From: a virus
Virus record (IMG/VR): IMGVR_UViG_3300034073_001856
Span: 1 to 29,090 of that record
Length of the DNA: 29,090 nucleotides
Strand: one strand, 5' to 3'
A model generated the notes under the pieces. The model worked only from the letters and a program-made list of their open reading frames with translations, searched no databases and was not told the origin of the DNA. A program made the position numbers and the translations under genes. Shown here in pieces: positions 16,267-22,329 of the stretch; within the stretch, counting starts at the first letter, position 1, and each line of letters starts with the position of its first letter.

Positions 16267-16371
16267 ACCCCGATGTGCCAGCAATGCCGAGTTACGCGGT
16301 TGATTCCAGTATGAAGTTAGTCAAACGTGCAGAACTTAGGATGGTTATGTTACTCGCTGGCACATCGGTCT
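16265..16371 (+). ncRNA. candidate structured RNA, long closing stem
   Basis: CCGATGTGCCAGC (16270-16282) and its exact complement GCTGGCACATCGG (16356-16368) form a 13-bp stem, extended by AGA/TCT after a 2-nt bulge. It encloses 73 nt. Inside, TTGATT...AGTCAA can pair (one U-G), and AAGTT...AACTT can form an alternative or pseudoknotted helix. It starts at the stop of the previous gene and ends 1 nt before tRNA-Asn. The interior does not fold as a standard tRNA and shows no T-loop. It could be a small RNA, a tRNA-processing element or an attachment-site-like inverted repeat. Confidence 0.5.
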
Positions 16372-16372
16372 A

Positions 16373-16445
16373 TGGCGCGTAGTTCAACTGGCAGAACATT
16401 CGGCTGTTAACCGAAGGGTTGGAGGATCGTACCCTCCCGCGCCAG
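16373..16445 (+). tRNA. tRNA-Asn (GTT)
   Basis: A full cloverleaf of 73 nt. Acceptor stem TGGCGCG/CGCGCCA (7 bp), TA at 8-9, D-stem GTTC/GAAC, anticodon stem TTCGG/CCGAA with loop CTGTTAA (anticodon GTT at 16406-16408), 5-nt variable loop and T-stem GGAGG/CCTCC. U1-A72 and discriminator G73 match bacterial tRNA-Asn. The T-loop reads ATCGTAC: positions 54 and 58 are A and T, the reverse of the usual T54-A58. CCA is not encoded (GC follows). It would read AAC and AAT codons, frequent in this AT-rich sequence. Confidence 0.93.
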
Positions 16446-16446
16446 C

Positions 16447-16626
16447 ATGGAAATACATTCAGATGATGAGTGTCAAAAATATTGGCGGGAAGTATTTGCC
16501 TCCCAGATAGAAAAAACAATAAACTCTTATCATCTAGAAGAAAAAGACAATGATATGGATCGAATTAGATGGTTCCTTGAAGGATTAAGGTATGCCTCTA
16601 TGATTATTAGATGGGATGATGAGTGA
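16447..16626 (+). CDS. hypothetical 59-aa protein abutting tRNA
   Basis: An acidic, helical 59-aa ORF that begins 2 nt after the tRNA. No Shine-Dalgarno precedes it, because the upstream bases belong to the tRNA acceptor stem. It could be translated as a leaderless message after tRNA 3' processing. The residue pattern (RIRWFLEGLRYASMIIRW) looks like a real amphipathic helix. Function unknown. Confidence 0.5.
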   Translation: MEIHSDDECQKYWREVFASQIEKTINSYHLEEKDNDMDRIRWFLEGLRYASMIIRWDDE

Positions 16627-16709
16627 GACTGATCACAAAAGTCGTTTAAAATTTGACCATTTACCAATACCCTGATAAGATAAATATACCAACCCACAAG
16701 GAGGATATA

Positions 16710-16868
16710 ATGAGAGCATTAGGTCATTATTTTTCTGAGATTTTTAGAGGTGCCACAAGCAAAGCCTCTGGAATCCAGGCAGATTGGGACAAGGCTAGGA
16801 GAGATGCTTCTAGATTTGGTCCCTCACATGTCGCAGAGATTGATGCTATTTTTTCAAGAAGCGCATAA
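16710..16868 (+). CDS. small hypothetical protein
   Basis: A 52-aa protein with a strong AAGGAGG (16698-16704) 5 nt before the ATG; an upstream in-frame ATG at 16653 lacks a site and is less likely. The protein is helical, with basic (RGATSKAS) and acidic (EIDAIF) segments at its ends. It resembles small phage proteins of unknown role. A strong promoter follows immediately. Confidence 0.65.
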   Translation: MRALGHYFSEIFRGATSKASGIQADWDKARRDASRFGPSHVAEIDAIFSRSA

Positions 16869-16871
16869 TCA

Positions 16872-16900
16872 TTGACACCCGCCCACGATTACTATATTAT
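16872..16900 (+). promoter_or_regulatory. near-consensus sigma70 promoter for lipoprotein gene
   Basis: TTGACA (16872-16877), a 17-bp spacer and TATTAT (16895-16900). The -35 is perfect and the -10 matches 5 of 6, making this the best promoter in the window. The lipoprotein ATG follows at 16939 after a GGA site. A palindrome flanks the -10. Confidence 0.75.
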
Positions 16901-16913
16901 TAGTGTCGTGGGC
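16881..16913. repeat. 8-bp inverted repeat flanking the -10 box
   Basis: GCCCACGA (16881-16888) in the promoter spacer and TCGTGGGC (16906-16913) at the expected transcription start are exact reverse complements 17 nt apart. The arms bracket the -10 box, as an operator would. The GC-rich arms stand out from the AT-rich surroundings. Confidence 0.6.
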
Positions 16914-16938
16914 AAGTCATTTATAGAAAAGGATTAAT

Positions 16939-17325
16939 ATGAAGAAGATTGTTGTCGCCGCCGCGATTTCTGCGGTGGCCCTAGTAGGCTGTACGTCACA
17001 GTCGGAGCCAGCCCCAACAGTAACTATTACTGAGCAGATCCCAGCACCTAGCGCCGATGACGGAGTGGTGACCAATTCTCAAAAATTTGTAGAATTTGTT
17101 AGAGAGAATGGTGGGGTCTACGGAGAAATTGCTAATGAGTCTGATTTGATTAGTCTAGGAAATACTATTTGTGAAGGATTTTCCGGAGGTCTTTCCGAAG
17201 ATGAAATTACTCAGGTTCTAGCACAGGCTCTCATTAATAACAATATGGGAAATGACGATGGCGCTAGATTTGGCGCGGCACTTATTGTGGGTGCTAGAAC
17301 ATATTTATGCGTTGTGACATTCTAA
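16939..17325 (+). CDS. DUF732-like secreted lipoprotein
   Basis: A 128-aa lipoprotein. Residues 1-17 form a signal peptide with KK at the start and lipobox LVGC, so C18 would be lipidated and anchored outside the membrane. A Pro/Thr linker (20-45) leads to a domain whose spacing, SLGNTIC...G-x8-A...A-x5-C (C78, C124 likely disulfide), resembles DUF732, a domain typical of actinobacteria and their phages. It has the strongest promoter in the window and a flanking palindrome, so it may be expressed apart from the lytic genes, for example for superinfection exclusion. That role is inference. Confidence 0.7.
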   Translation: MKKIVVAAAISAVALVGCTSQSEPAPTVTITEQIPAPSADDGVVTNSQKFVEFVRENGGVYGEIANESDLISLGNTICEGFSGGLSEDEITQVLAQALINNNMGNDDGARFGAALIVGARTYLCVVTF

Positions 17326-17341
17326 TGTCATACTTTACATT

Positions 17342-17358
17342 CTACTGTCTAGTAAAAT
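17342..17358 (+). promoter_or_regulatory. shared promoter-like box, copy 1
   Basis: CTACTGTCTAGTAAAAT: the half palindrome TACT-GTCT-AGTA overlaps a TAAAAT -10-like hexamer (17353-17358). The same box with two different middle bases occurs at 17775-17791. It sits in the 108-nt gap before the nuclease gene; nothing else was seen there except a weak TATGTG/CACATA hairpin. Confidence 0.35.
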
Positions 17359-17433
17359 CGGGCGGTAGGTATGTGATGAAACCACACATAAATATATACA
17401 ACAACATGATAGAAATTATTAAATGGGATAAAA

Positions 17434-17757
17434 ATGTATACCTATAGTGCAGAAGTTATTAAAATTGTCGATGGCGACACGGTAGATCTTAATATTGATC
17501 TAGGTTTTCATGTAACAATTGCTAAAAGGGTGCGATTGTCTCTTATTAATGCCCCCGAAAGATTTACTGAACTTGGCAAAAGATCTACTGAGTTTTTGTC
17601 AAAGACTCTACCCGTTGGATCAATCGTTACTGTTAAAACTCAATTAGATAAAGATGACAAGTATGGTCGGGTACTAGGAGAAATTTTTACTACCGACCAA
17701 ATATCTAGCATTAATAAATTAATGATTGATAGCGGTCATGCAGAATATTACAAATAA
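17434..17757 (+). CDS. Staphylococcal-nuclease-like (thermonuclease) protein
   Basis: A 107-aa SNase-fold nuclease. The metal/phosphate site is visible as DGDT (13-16), R34 and E42 in VRLSLINAPE, and R79 in DKYGRVLG, matching R35, E43 and R87 of the Staphylococcus enzyme. N39 sits where that enzyme has the calcium-binding D40, a change that may alter metal use. No signal peptide is present, so it would act inside the cell unless processed. The ribosome-binding site is weak (TGGGA). Degrading host DNA or DNA repair are possible roles. Confidence 0.82.
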   Translation: MYTYSAEVIKIVDGDTVDLNIDLGFHVTIAKRVRLSLINAPERFTELGKRSTEFLSKTLPVGSIVTVKTQLDKDDKYGRVLGEIFTTDQISSINKLMIDSGHAEYYK

Positions 17758-17791
17758 TTGACTTATAGAACTTCCTACTGTAAAGTAGAAT
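17758..17791 (+). promoter_or_regulatory. promoter for lysozyme-like gene; shared box copy 2
   Basis: TTGACT (17758-17763) is 17 bp from TAAAGT (17781-17786), and overlaps a second copy of the box CTACTGTAAAGTAGAAT (17775-17791), whose TAGAAT is the alternative -10. CTACT-GTAA-AGTAG is a perfect 5-bp palindrome. The lysozyme-like ATG follows at 17817. Confidence 0.45.
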
Positions 17792-17816
17792 GATGTTGCC
17801 GCCAAAGGAGGTCAAT

Positions 17817-18440
17817 ATGACGACAAAAAACCAATTTGGAATGGCAATAGACTGGATTGCCGCAATAGTTCTCGCAATCACGTTTATTGCAGCACCAAGT
17901 ATGGCGTATGCTAAGTCTGCGCCCCTGGCGGAAAATGCAGGAACTCCTGTCACCGCTGATAGTTTAGAAAGAGCAGCAAATAAAAAGAAGGTCTGGACGT
18001 TGCCATCTAGATGCAACGACAAGGCTTCTAAAATTCTTTTTAAGGCAGGGTTTACAAAGCCTGGAATGCTTAGAGGGATGTGGGCAATCACATGGAGAGA
18101 GTCTAAGCATCAGAACTTAGATGAAAGTTCACCGTGGTATACAGGTGCTCTGGGATGGGCCCAAATCCAGACTAGCGCTTGGTCAGGAAAATCATGGTGG
18201 TCTAGGTCTGCAATGTTAGATAGATATCAGCAAGCGGTCATTGTCAAGAAATATTTCTTTGACGAAGGCCTTATGCATAACTGGGGATATGGATATTCAC
18301 ATAAAAATGATTCATGGTATGTAGATGCAGGAATGTACTATTCTTTATGGGGGTCATCAAGAACATATGCCTGGGTCATTGCACCATTCAATACTGGATG
18401 GTCTTTATTCCCCAAGAAATGCACGCCAAAGAAAGTTTAA
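17817..18440 (+). CDS. secreted lysozyme/transglycosylase-like protein
   Basis: A 207-aa protein. The ATG at 17817 follows AAAGGAGG by 4 nt and is preferred to 17790. Residues 10-32 form a hydrophobic signal peptide with a probable cleavage site AYA|KS. The mature domain shows W-A-I-T-W-R-E-S with E95 as the likely catalytic acid, then GALGWAQIQTS (110-120), the G-x-x-Q/A-Q-I signature of SLT/goose-type lysozyme folds. It is rich in Trp and Tyr, as in wall-binding domains. It probably cleaves peptidoglycan for lysis; export by Sec would make it an endolysin of the signal-peptide type. No holin was recognised next to it. Confidence 0.72.
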   Translation: MTTKNQFGMAIDWIAAIVLAITFIAAPSMAYAKSAPLAENAGTPVTADSLERAANKKKVWTLPSRCNDKASKILFKAGFTKPGMLRGMWAITWRESKHQNLDESSPWYTGALGWAQIQTSAWSGKSWWSRSAMLDRYQQAVIVKKYFFDEGLMHNWGYGYSHKNDSWYVDAGMYYSLWGSSRTYAWVIAPFNTGWSLFPKKCTPKKV

Positions 18441-18451
18441 CGTAGTAATAT

Positions 18452-18498
18452 ATGTGGCGGGGGCAAATAAACCATTGCGGCAACAGCCCCCGCTACAT
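18452..18498 (+). other. 13-bp hairpin, possible terminator or leader structure
   Basis: ATGTGGCGGGGGC (18452-18464) pairs with GCCCCCGCTACAT (18486-18498) with a single G-T wobble and a 21-nt loop. It lies between the lysozyme-like gene and the glycosyltransferase. No T-run follows, so it is not a canonical rho-independent terminator, though actinobacterial terminators often lack one. It could also be an mRNA leader structure. Confidence 0.45.
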
Positions 18499-18516
18499 CT
18501 ACTTAATGGAGATTAA

Positions 18517-19674
18517 ATGAGGATAGGATTTCTTTCGACAGACTGGGGGGACCATAGAGAAGGTCAGCCTGGTGGATGCACCAACGTAAGAATGATGATT
18601 CCCGCCCACAATCTTAATCAAATAGGACACCAAGCAATTGTTGGTGAAATTGGATGGAAAGAGGGCGAGGGGTTCGTTGCCCTTAAACCCTATGAAAGAT
18701 TAAAGGCTGGCAGAATTGGTGTTATTAAAAACTATGATTGGTGTTTCGATAAATTAGATGTAGTAGTTCTTAAACTTTTTATGCATAAGGATGCTCCTAA
18801 ATATATTGAAGAGGCTAGAAAACTTGGTCAGACCGTCATTATTGATACGGACGACCACTTTGAAGAACTTCCAAAAGATAACTTAGCATTCATTACTACC
18901 GACCCAGAAAAGAATCCTGATAATAATAGACAGCATTTAATATCTACATATTCGGCGGCAGACGGCATTATTGCTAGCACTAAATTCCTTGAGAAAAGAA
19001 TGCAGCAATATAACGATACCGTGTATCGTGTACCAAATTCATTAGATCCAAAAACATTTATTTACAGAATGGATCTTGCTGGTAATAAGCCTACTATTGG
19101 CTGGGTCGGAATTATGATGTGGCGGGTCAATGACTTAGTTGAAGTCTCTGGTCCAATTAAAACTATCATAGAACAGAATGACTTACGATTTCATCATACA
19201 GGAATAATGTTAGATAAGCCAAAGTGGGCGGCGCAGGCTTTAAATATTGATCCCGATAGGCTTACTGGATACACAGGGGCTCGCCCCCAATACTATGGAA
19301 ATGTATTCATGCCAATTGATATCGGAATCGTTCCACTACACCCAAGTCCATTTAATGAGGCAAAGAGTAATCTTAAGGGACTAGAATATGCATTGTCTGG
19401 CATACCCTTTATTGCATCTAGCACGCAAGAGTATCGTGACCTAGTGGCATCTGGAGCAGGACGGGTGGCGAAAAATAATAAAGAATGGCTAAAATATTTA
19501 AAACAACTGTTAGATCCAGAGGTAAGAGAATTTGAGCGGCAGAAAAATTATAGAGTAGCCGTAGAAAATTACAATATATTTACAGTTAAATACAAATGGT
19601 CGGAGGCCATAGAACTTATTGACATGAAGGCGAAGGCTTCTAAGTTAGAAAAAATTCCTTTGCTTAAGGTATAA
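18517..19674 (+). CDS. GT-B-fold glycosyltransferase (GT4-like)
   Basis: A 385-aa glycosyltransferase. The N-terminal Rossmann half begins MRIGFLSTDWG and contains an acidic TDDHFEE turn (111-117). The C-terminal half starts near 190 (PTIGWVGIM). The donor-binding ExxxxxxxE-type motif is visible as E281-A-K-S-N-L-K-G-L-E290, followed by SGIPFIAS, as in GT4 enzymes. The donor sugar cannot be read from the sequence. The start is preceded by a GGAG site. It lies 3.8 kb from the GDP-sugar cassette but could use its product. Confidence 0.82.
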   Translation: MRIGFLSTDWGDHREGQPGGCTNVRMMIPAHNLNQIGHQAIVGEIGWKEGEGFVALKPYERLKAGRIGVIKNYDWCFDKLDVVVLKLFMHKDAPKYIEEARKLGQTVIIDTDDHFEELPKDNLAFITTDPEKNPDNNRQHLISTYSAADGIIASTKFLEKRMQQYNDTVYRVPNSLDPKTFIYRMDLAGNKPTIGWVGIMMWRVNDLVEVSGPIKTIIEQNDLRFHHTGIMLDKPKWAAQALNIDPDRLTGYTGARPQYYGNVFMPIDIGIVPLHPSPFNEAKSNLKGLEYALSGIPFIASSTQEYRDLVASGAGRVAKNNKEWLKYLKQLLDPEVREFERQKNYRVAVENYNIFTVKYKWSEAIELIDMKAKASKLEKIPLLKV

Positions 19675-19675
19675 T
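19646..19675 (+). promoter_or_regulatory. promoter before structural-like gene
   Basis: TAGAAA (19646-19651, 4 of 6 to TTGACA), an 18-bp spacer and a perfect TATAAT (19670-19675) overlapping the glycosyltransferase stop. The next gene has GGGAGG (19693-19698) 8 nt before its ATG. Confidence 0.45.
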
Positions 19676-19706
19676 AGATTTAGAAAATGCTTGGGAGGCT
19701 TTAGTT

Positions 19707-20192
19707 ATGCCATATGATATTAGACAAAATTACCGTGGAAAGTCTGGATATTCTGTAGTAGGTCCAGATGGTACCGTTCGCGGTACTCATCGTACTCGTA
19801 GCGAAGCGGTAGATCAACAGCGCGCACTCTACGCCGCTGAAGCAAGATCTAAGAAAGACATTTCTAAGGCAGAACATAACCTATATGAACAACTTTCTGC
19901 CGCAGAAAAAGAATTTCATGACTCCCTTGTGACTATTGCAGATAATTATGGTCCCCTAGATGCAGAGGAGACTGGTATTTGGATTGGCTACGAGCCTGCT
20001 GCTCAGAATACCGATGCCTCCATTGGAGTTATGTGTGGCAATTGCTCCCTGCACTTCGAAAAAGAGGGTGGCGGTATAGGATGCATGATCCTTTCCTACG
20101 AGATTGAAGAAATGGGTAAATGCCGTTTAGCCGTTATTCCCCCTGGATATGTCGATGTAAACAAAAACATTTGGGGCGGTAGATTCGCGTGA
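19707..20192 (+). CDS. conserved phage protein with Cys-rich domain
   Basis: A 161-aa protein with two parts. Residues 14-45 follow the YSVVGPDGTVRGTHRTR...A-x-x-Q-x-x-ALYA pattern frequent in phage structural or maturation proteins. Residues 105-150 hold C110-G-N-C113, C126 and C139 followed by a Pro-Gly-Tyr-Val-Asp segment, a possible metal or Fe-S site seen at the C-termini of some phage portal or capsid proteins. It has its own promoter. Virion or assembly role is inference. Confidence 0.6.
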   Translation: MPYDIRQNYRGKSGYSVVGPDGTVRGTHRTRSEAVDQQRALYAAEARSKKDISKAEHNLYEQLSAAEKEFHDSLVTIADNYGPLDAEETGIWIGYEPAAQNTDASIGVMCGNCSLHFEKEGGGIGCMILSYEIEEMGKCRLAVIPPGYVDVNKNIWGGRFA

Positions 20193-20662
20193 AATTTGTC
20201 TCCCCGTTTAATCCTGTACATCTAGAGTCCGATCCATCGGCTGCAGTAGATGGAGATTTATATTTTAATTCATCTAGTAATGTGTTCCGATACCATTTTT
20301 CTGGATCTTGGGCATCCCTCTATACTACACTTGACTCACAGAAAAAAGTATTTAATTTTGGGGGAGATGGTGTATTAAATTTTACAGAATCAATTAATGA
20401 GTCTCATCAAGATAGTACTGTAATTGCTACATGTACGGCATCCTGCACGATTTTACTTCCAGATGATTCAGTATTAGATTTACAAAAAGGTTTCAGGTTT
20501 ACTTTAGTTAGAGGTGGAATAGGTAAAGTTAATCTTGGAGAAGATTATTTATTATTTTACCCCGATCCAAATTACTTAAATGCCAGGTGGCAATCTATTG
20601 ATGTTATAAAAATTGGTCCAGATTCATGGATTATAGATGGGGAATTTCCCGACATATATTAA
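20189..20662 (+). CDS. predicted beta-rich virion/tail-type protein
   Basis: A 157-aa protein starting at GTG (20189), overlapping the previous stop as GTGA. Residues 20-45 contain DGDLYFNSSSNVFRYHFSG followed by SWASL, a pattern typical of phage tail-fibre and baseplate modules. The rest alternates hydrophobic and polar residues, as in beta-sandwich proteins. It is probably part of the particle or a receptor-binding accessory, but no enzymatic motif is visible. Confidence 0.55.
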   Translation: MKFVSPFNPVHLESDPSAAVDGDLYFNSSSNVFRYHFSGSWASLYTTLDSQKKVFNFGGDGVLNFTESINESHQDSTVIATCTASCTILLPDDSVLDLQKGFRFTLVRGGIGKVNLGEDYLLFYPDPNYLNARWQSIDVIKIGPDSWIIDGEFPDIY

Positions 20663-20670
20663 GGATAATA

Positions 20671-21039
20671 ATGAAAATTCTTGTTTATGGGAACAATAAG
20701 TTCTCAGATTATGATACTTTTACCCGCGCCGTTGTCGTGGCGATTGACAATAATGTCACAGGAAACGATGATAAAATTGATATTTATACCGCTGGACCTT
20801 ATAAGATTAATCAGTTCGCCGCCGAATTTGTTAATAAAACAGAGGGATTCTTTCGTCAGAAAGGAATCAAGTCGCGGTTCTATCGTGTATTAAAGAACGA
20901 TGTTGCAGAAAACTTTGACAACTACGACCTTGATAGTGTAGTATATTTATCAACGAAGCATGACCGCTCAGAAATATTTGATGTTGTAATTTCTGAGGCG
21001 GAGAATAATAATGTTCCCGTAAGCATATACAAGGTATAG
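20671..21039 (+). CDS. SLOG/DUF2493-like hypothetical protein
   Basis: A 122-aa Rossmann-like protein. I choose the ATG at 20671 (AAGGA upstream) over 20626, which lies inside the previous gene. The start MKILVYGNN-x-FSDYDTF and the TAGPYKINQFAAEF segment follow the order of DUF2493/SLOG proteins (GSR-x-F-x-D, then G-A-x-x-x-A). Key Gly residues differ from the consensus, so this is tentative. SLOG proteins bind nucleotides or nucleotide-derived ligands. Confidence 0.5.
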   Translation: MKILVYGNNKFSDYDTFTRAVVVAIDNNVTGNDDKIDIYTAGPYKINQFAAEFVNKTEGFFRQKGIKSRFYRVLKNDVAENFDNYDLDSVVYLSTKHDRSEIFDVVISEAENNNVPVSIYKV

Positions 21040-21047
21040 GAGAAATA

Positions 21048-21083
21048 ATGAGGATTATCAAAGGAGCAGGTCGCCGTATCTAA
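21048..21083 (+). CDS. 11-codon mini-ORF before deaminase
   Basis: ATG at 21048 follows AGGAGAAATA closely, and the frame ends at TAA (21081-21083). It encodes 11 residues (MRIIKGAGRRI). The deaminase reading frame is +1 relative to it and has no start codon there. It may be the deaminase start followed by a one-base insertion, or a leader peptide. Confidence 0.35.
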   Translation: MRIIKGAGRRI

Positions 21084-21141
21084 GCGCGACCAAGCATATC
21101 TTTCAGTAGCATCGTATCTAGCATCTCAGTCAGACTGTCGA

Positions 21142-21432
21142 ATGAAGCATGGATCTGTGATTGTAAAGGGTGGAAGAGTTATTTCAACAGGAATAAACAA
21201 GGATAGAAGTCACCCTCGCATTGTATCTAGTGAACACATTAAAGATCATTGCTCCGTTCATGCAGAAATTGATGCAATGAAGAAGGCAAAAGATGTAAGT
21301 GGTGCAACCATTTATGTTGCCAGGGTAAATAAGCGCGGGGAAGCCAGAGATAGCCGTCCGTGCAAAAGATGTTACGAAGCAATAAGACAAAATGGTATTA
21401 AAAAGATTGTTTACACAACAAGTGAGGAATAA
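21142..21432 (+). CDS. dCMP/CMP deaminase-like, start unresolved
   Basis: A zinc-dependent cytidine/deoxycytidylate deaminase domain that would convert dCMP to dUMP. Zinc and catalytic motifs are HAE (H40, E42) and PCKRC (C74, C77). The first in-frame ATG (21142) cuts into the fold: upstream codons from about 21079 read SKRDQAYLSVASYLASQ, a typical first helix of the family, so translation must begin earlier. The frame extends to a TGA at 21049-21051 with no ATG, GTG or TTG, although AAAGGAG (21060-21066) sits in the expected place. A noncanonical start, or a +1 frame change from the ATG at 21048, would be required. It may be functional or frameshifted. Confidence 0.75.
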   Translation: MKHGSVIVKGGRVISTGINKDRSHPRIVSSEHIKDHCSVHAEIDAMKKAKDVSGATIYVARVNKRGEARDSRPCKRCYEAIRQNGIKKIVYTTSEE

Positions 21433-21650
21433 TGAGCCAGGTATTTATTGATTACAACACCGCCCATGAAATTGTAGATTCCAACAGCAATCTATTTTGG
21501 GACGGTTGGACAATTGTGGACTGGAAGCCACTCAGGGACGGCTTTTATAAGAAGCATGGAATGTTCCGCTATGGAAAATGGGGAGTGTCTAGAAAATACT
21601 ACCCAGGCAGTAACGGATGGAAAGTTCCTGCTAAATATGTGGGTAAGTGA
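21432..21650 (+). CDS. small Trp/Tyr-rich hypothetical protein
   Basis: A 72-aa protein rich in Trp, Tyr and Lys, not recognised. Aromatic residues every 5-8 positions suggest a compact beta fold. The start shares a TAATG junction with the deaminase stop. The WhiB start lies in its last codons. Function unknown. Confidence 0.65.
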   Translation: MSQVFIDYNTAHEIVDSNSNLFWDGWTIVDWKPLRDGFYKKHGMFRYGKWGVSRKYYPGSNGWKVPAKYVGK

Positions 21651-21921
21651 AGCGCTCTGTGCGGGAACAGACACAGAATTATATTTTGATAAGTATGAAT
21701 TAGATCAAGATACCGCCAAAGAAATAGATAGGTTATGTCTATCGTGCCCCGTTGTCAAAGAGTGCTTTGACTATGGGGTAAAGACAGAATCTTTTGGAGT
21801 CTGGGGCGGTGTATTCCTAAATGATGGTAAACTAGATAATGTAAGAAATTCTCATAAAACTCAAGATGTTTGGGAGAGAGTTTTGGATTTGATATCTGAG
21901 GGAGAAGGCCTTGATCTATGA
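21637..21921 (+). CDS. whiB: WhiB-family Fe-S transcriptional regulator
   Basis: A 94-aa WhiB-like protein. The four cluster-binding Cys are C8, C34, C37 and C43, in the order C-x25-C-x2-C-x5-C. The G-V-W-G-G turn (54-58) that contacts the sigma factor follows. WhiB proteins occur only in actinobacteria and their phages, and phage copies can modify host transcription, for example inhibiting septation or excluding superinfection. I choose the ATG at 21637; the longer reading frame from 21514 overlaps the previous gene and adds no conserved residues. The C-terminal tail lacks an obvious AT-hook-like basic stretch, so DNA contact may be weak. Its start is inside the previous gene. Confidence 0.9.
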   Translation: MWVSEALCAGTDTELYFDKYELDQDTAKEIDRLCLSCPVVKECFDYGVKTESFGVWGGVFLNDGKLDNVRNSHKTQDVWERVLDLISEGEGLDL

Positions 21922-22159
21922 CCCACTAGTTTATAAAATATTAAAGGAACATAAGCCCCCGTATAATATCATTGTCGATATCGTTGAAACCCCAAAATTT
22001 ATAGCGCTGAGAGTATATGAAAATGAGGTTATGTCTTTATCCAAGGACAAGCAAATGATTGTCATGGAGTATTTGTATAAATTAAAGGGGCTAGTAGAGA
22101 AATTTGGATACGCCTGCGATTTTCAAGGTGTACCAGGAGACCCACCAAGGACAGTATGA
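21911..22159 (+). CDS. hypothetical protein, TTG start
   Basis: An 82-aa protein starting at TTG (21911) after GGAGAAGG. No ATG is available near the start in this frame. It has a hydrophobic beta hairpin (residues 18-42) and a helix (47-65). Not recognised. It overlaps WhiB by 11 nt and is ATGA-coupled to the next ORF. Confidence 0.6.
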   Translation: MIYDPLVYKILKEHKPPYNIIVDIVETPKFIALRVYENEVMSLSKDKQMIVMEYLYKLKGLVEKFGYACDFQGVPGDPPRTV

Positions 22160-22329
22160 TGGGTTTAGTCTGGATAGAATCTGAAAGATGCTGGGGCAAG
22201 GTATTAAATTATTACGCAGACTTTTGTCTTGTAAAATATCATAAAGATGGTATAGACTTTGAAGAGATTATAGAAAATGAAGATCTCACAGATGTAAGAG
22301 AAATGGGCATTGATTATGAGTCTGAATGA
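22156..22329 (+). CDS. hypothetical 57-aa acidic protein
   Basis: A small acidic ORF between two larger genes. It shares ATGA with the preceding stop, and its 3' end overlaps the IMPDH-like start. Aromatic residues in the first half and many acidic residues in the second. Function unknown. Fit into the packed gene order supports it being real. Confidence 0.55.
   Translation: MMGLVWIESERCWGKVLNYYADFCLVKYHKDGIDFEEIIENEDLTDVREMGIDYESE

Noticed and set aside
16283-16355. Possible tRNA inside the 13-bp stem
   Set aside because: The length of 73 nt is suggestive, but the helices and loop lengths do not give a cloverleaf and no T-loop or anticodon loop is present.
21514-21636. Upstream extension of the WhiB frame
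   Set aside because: It lies inside the preceding gene in another frame and has no conserved residues; the WhiB domain starts after 21637.
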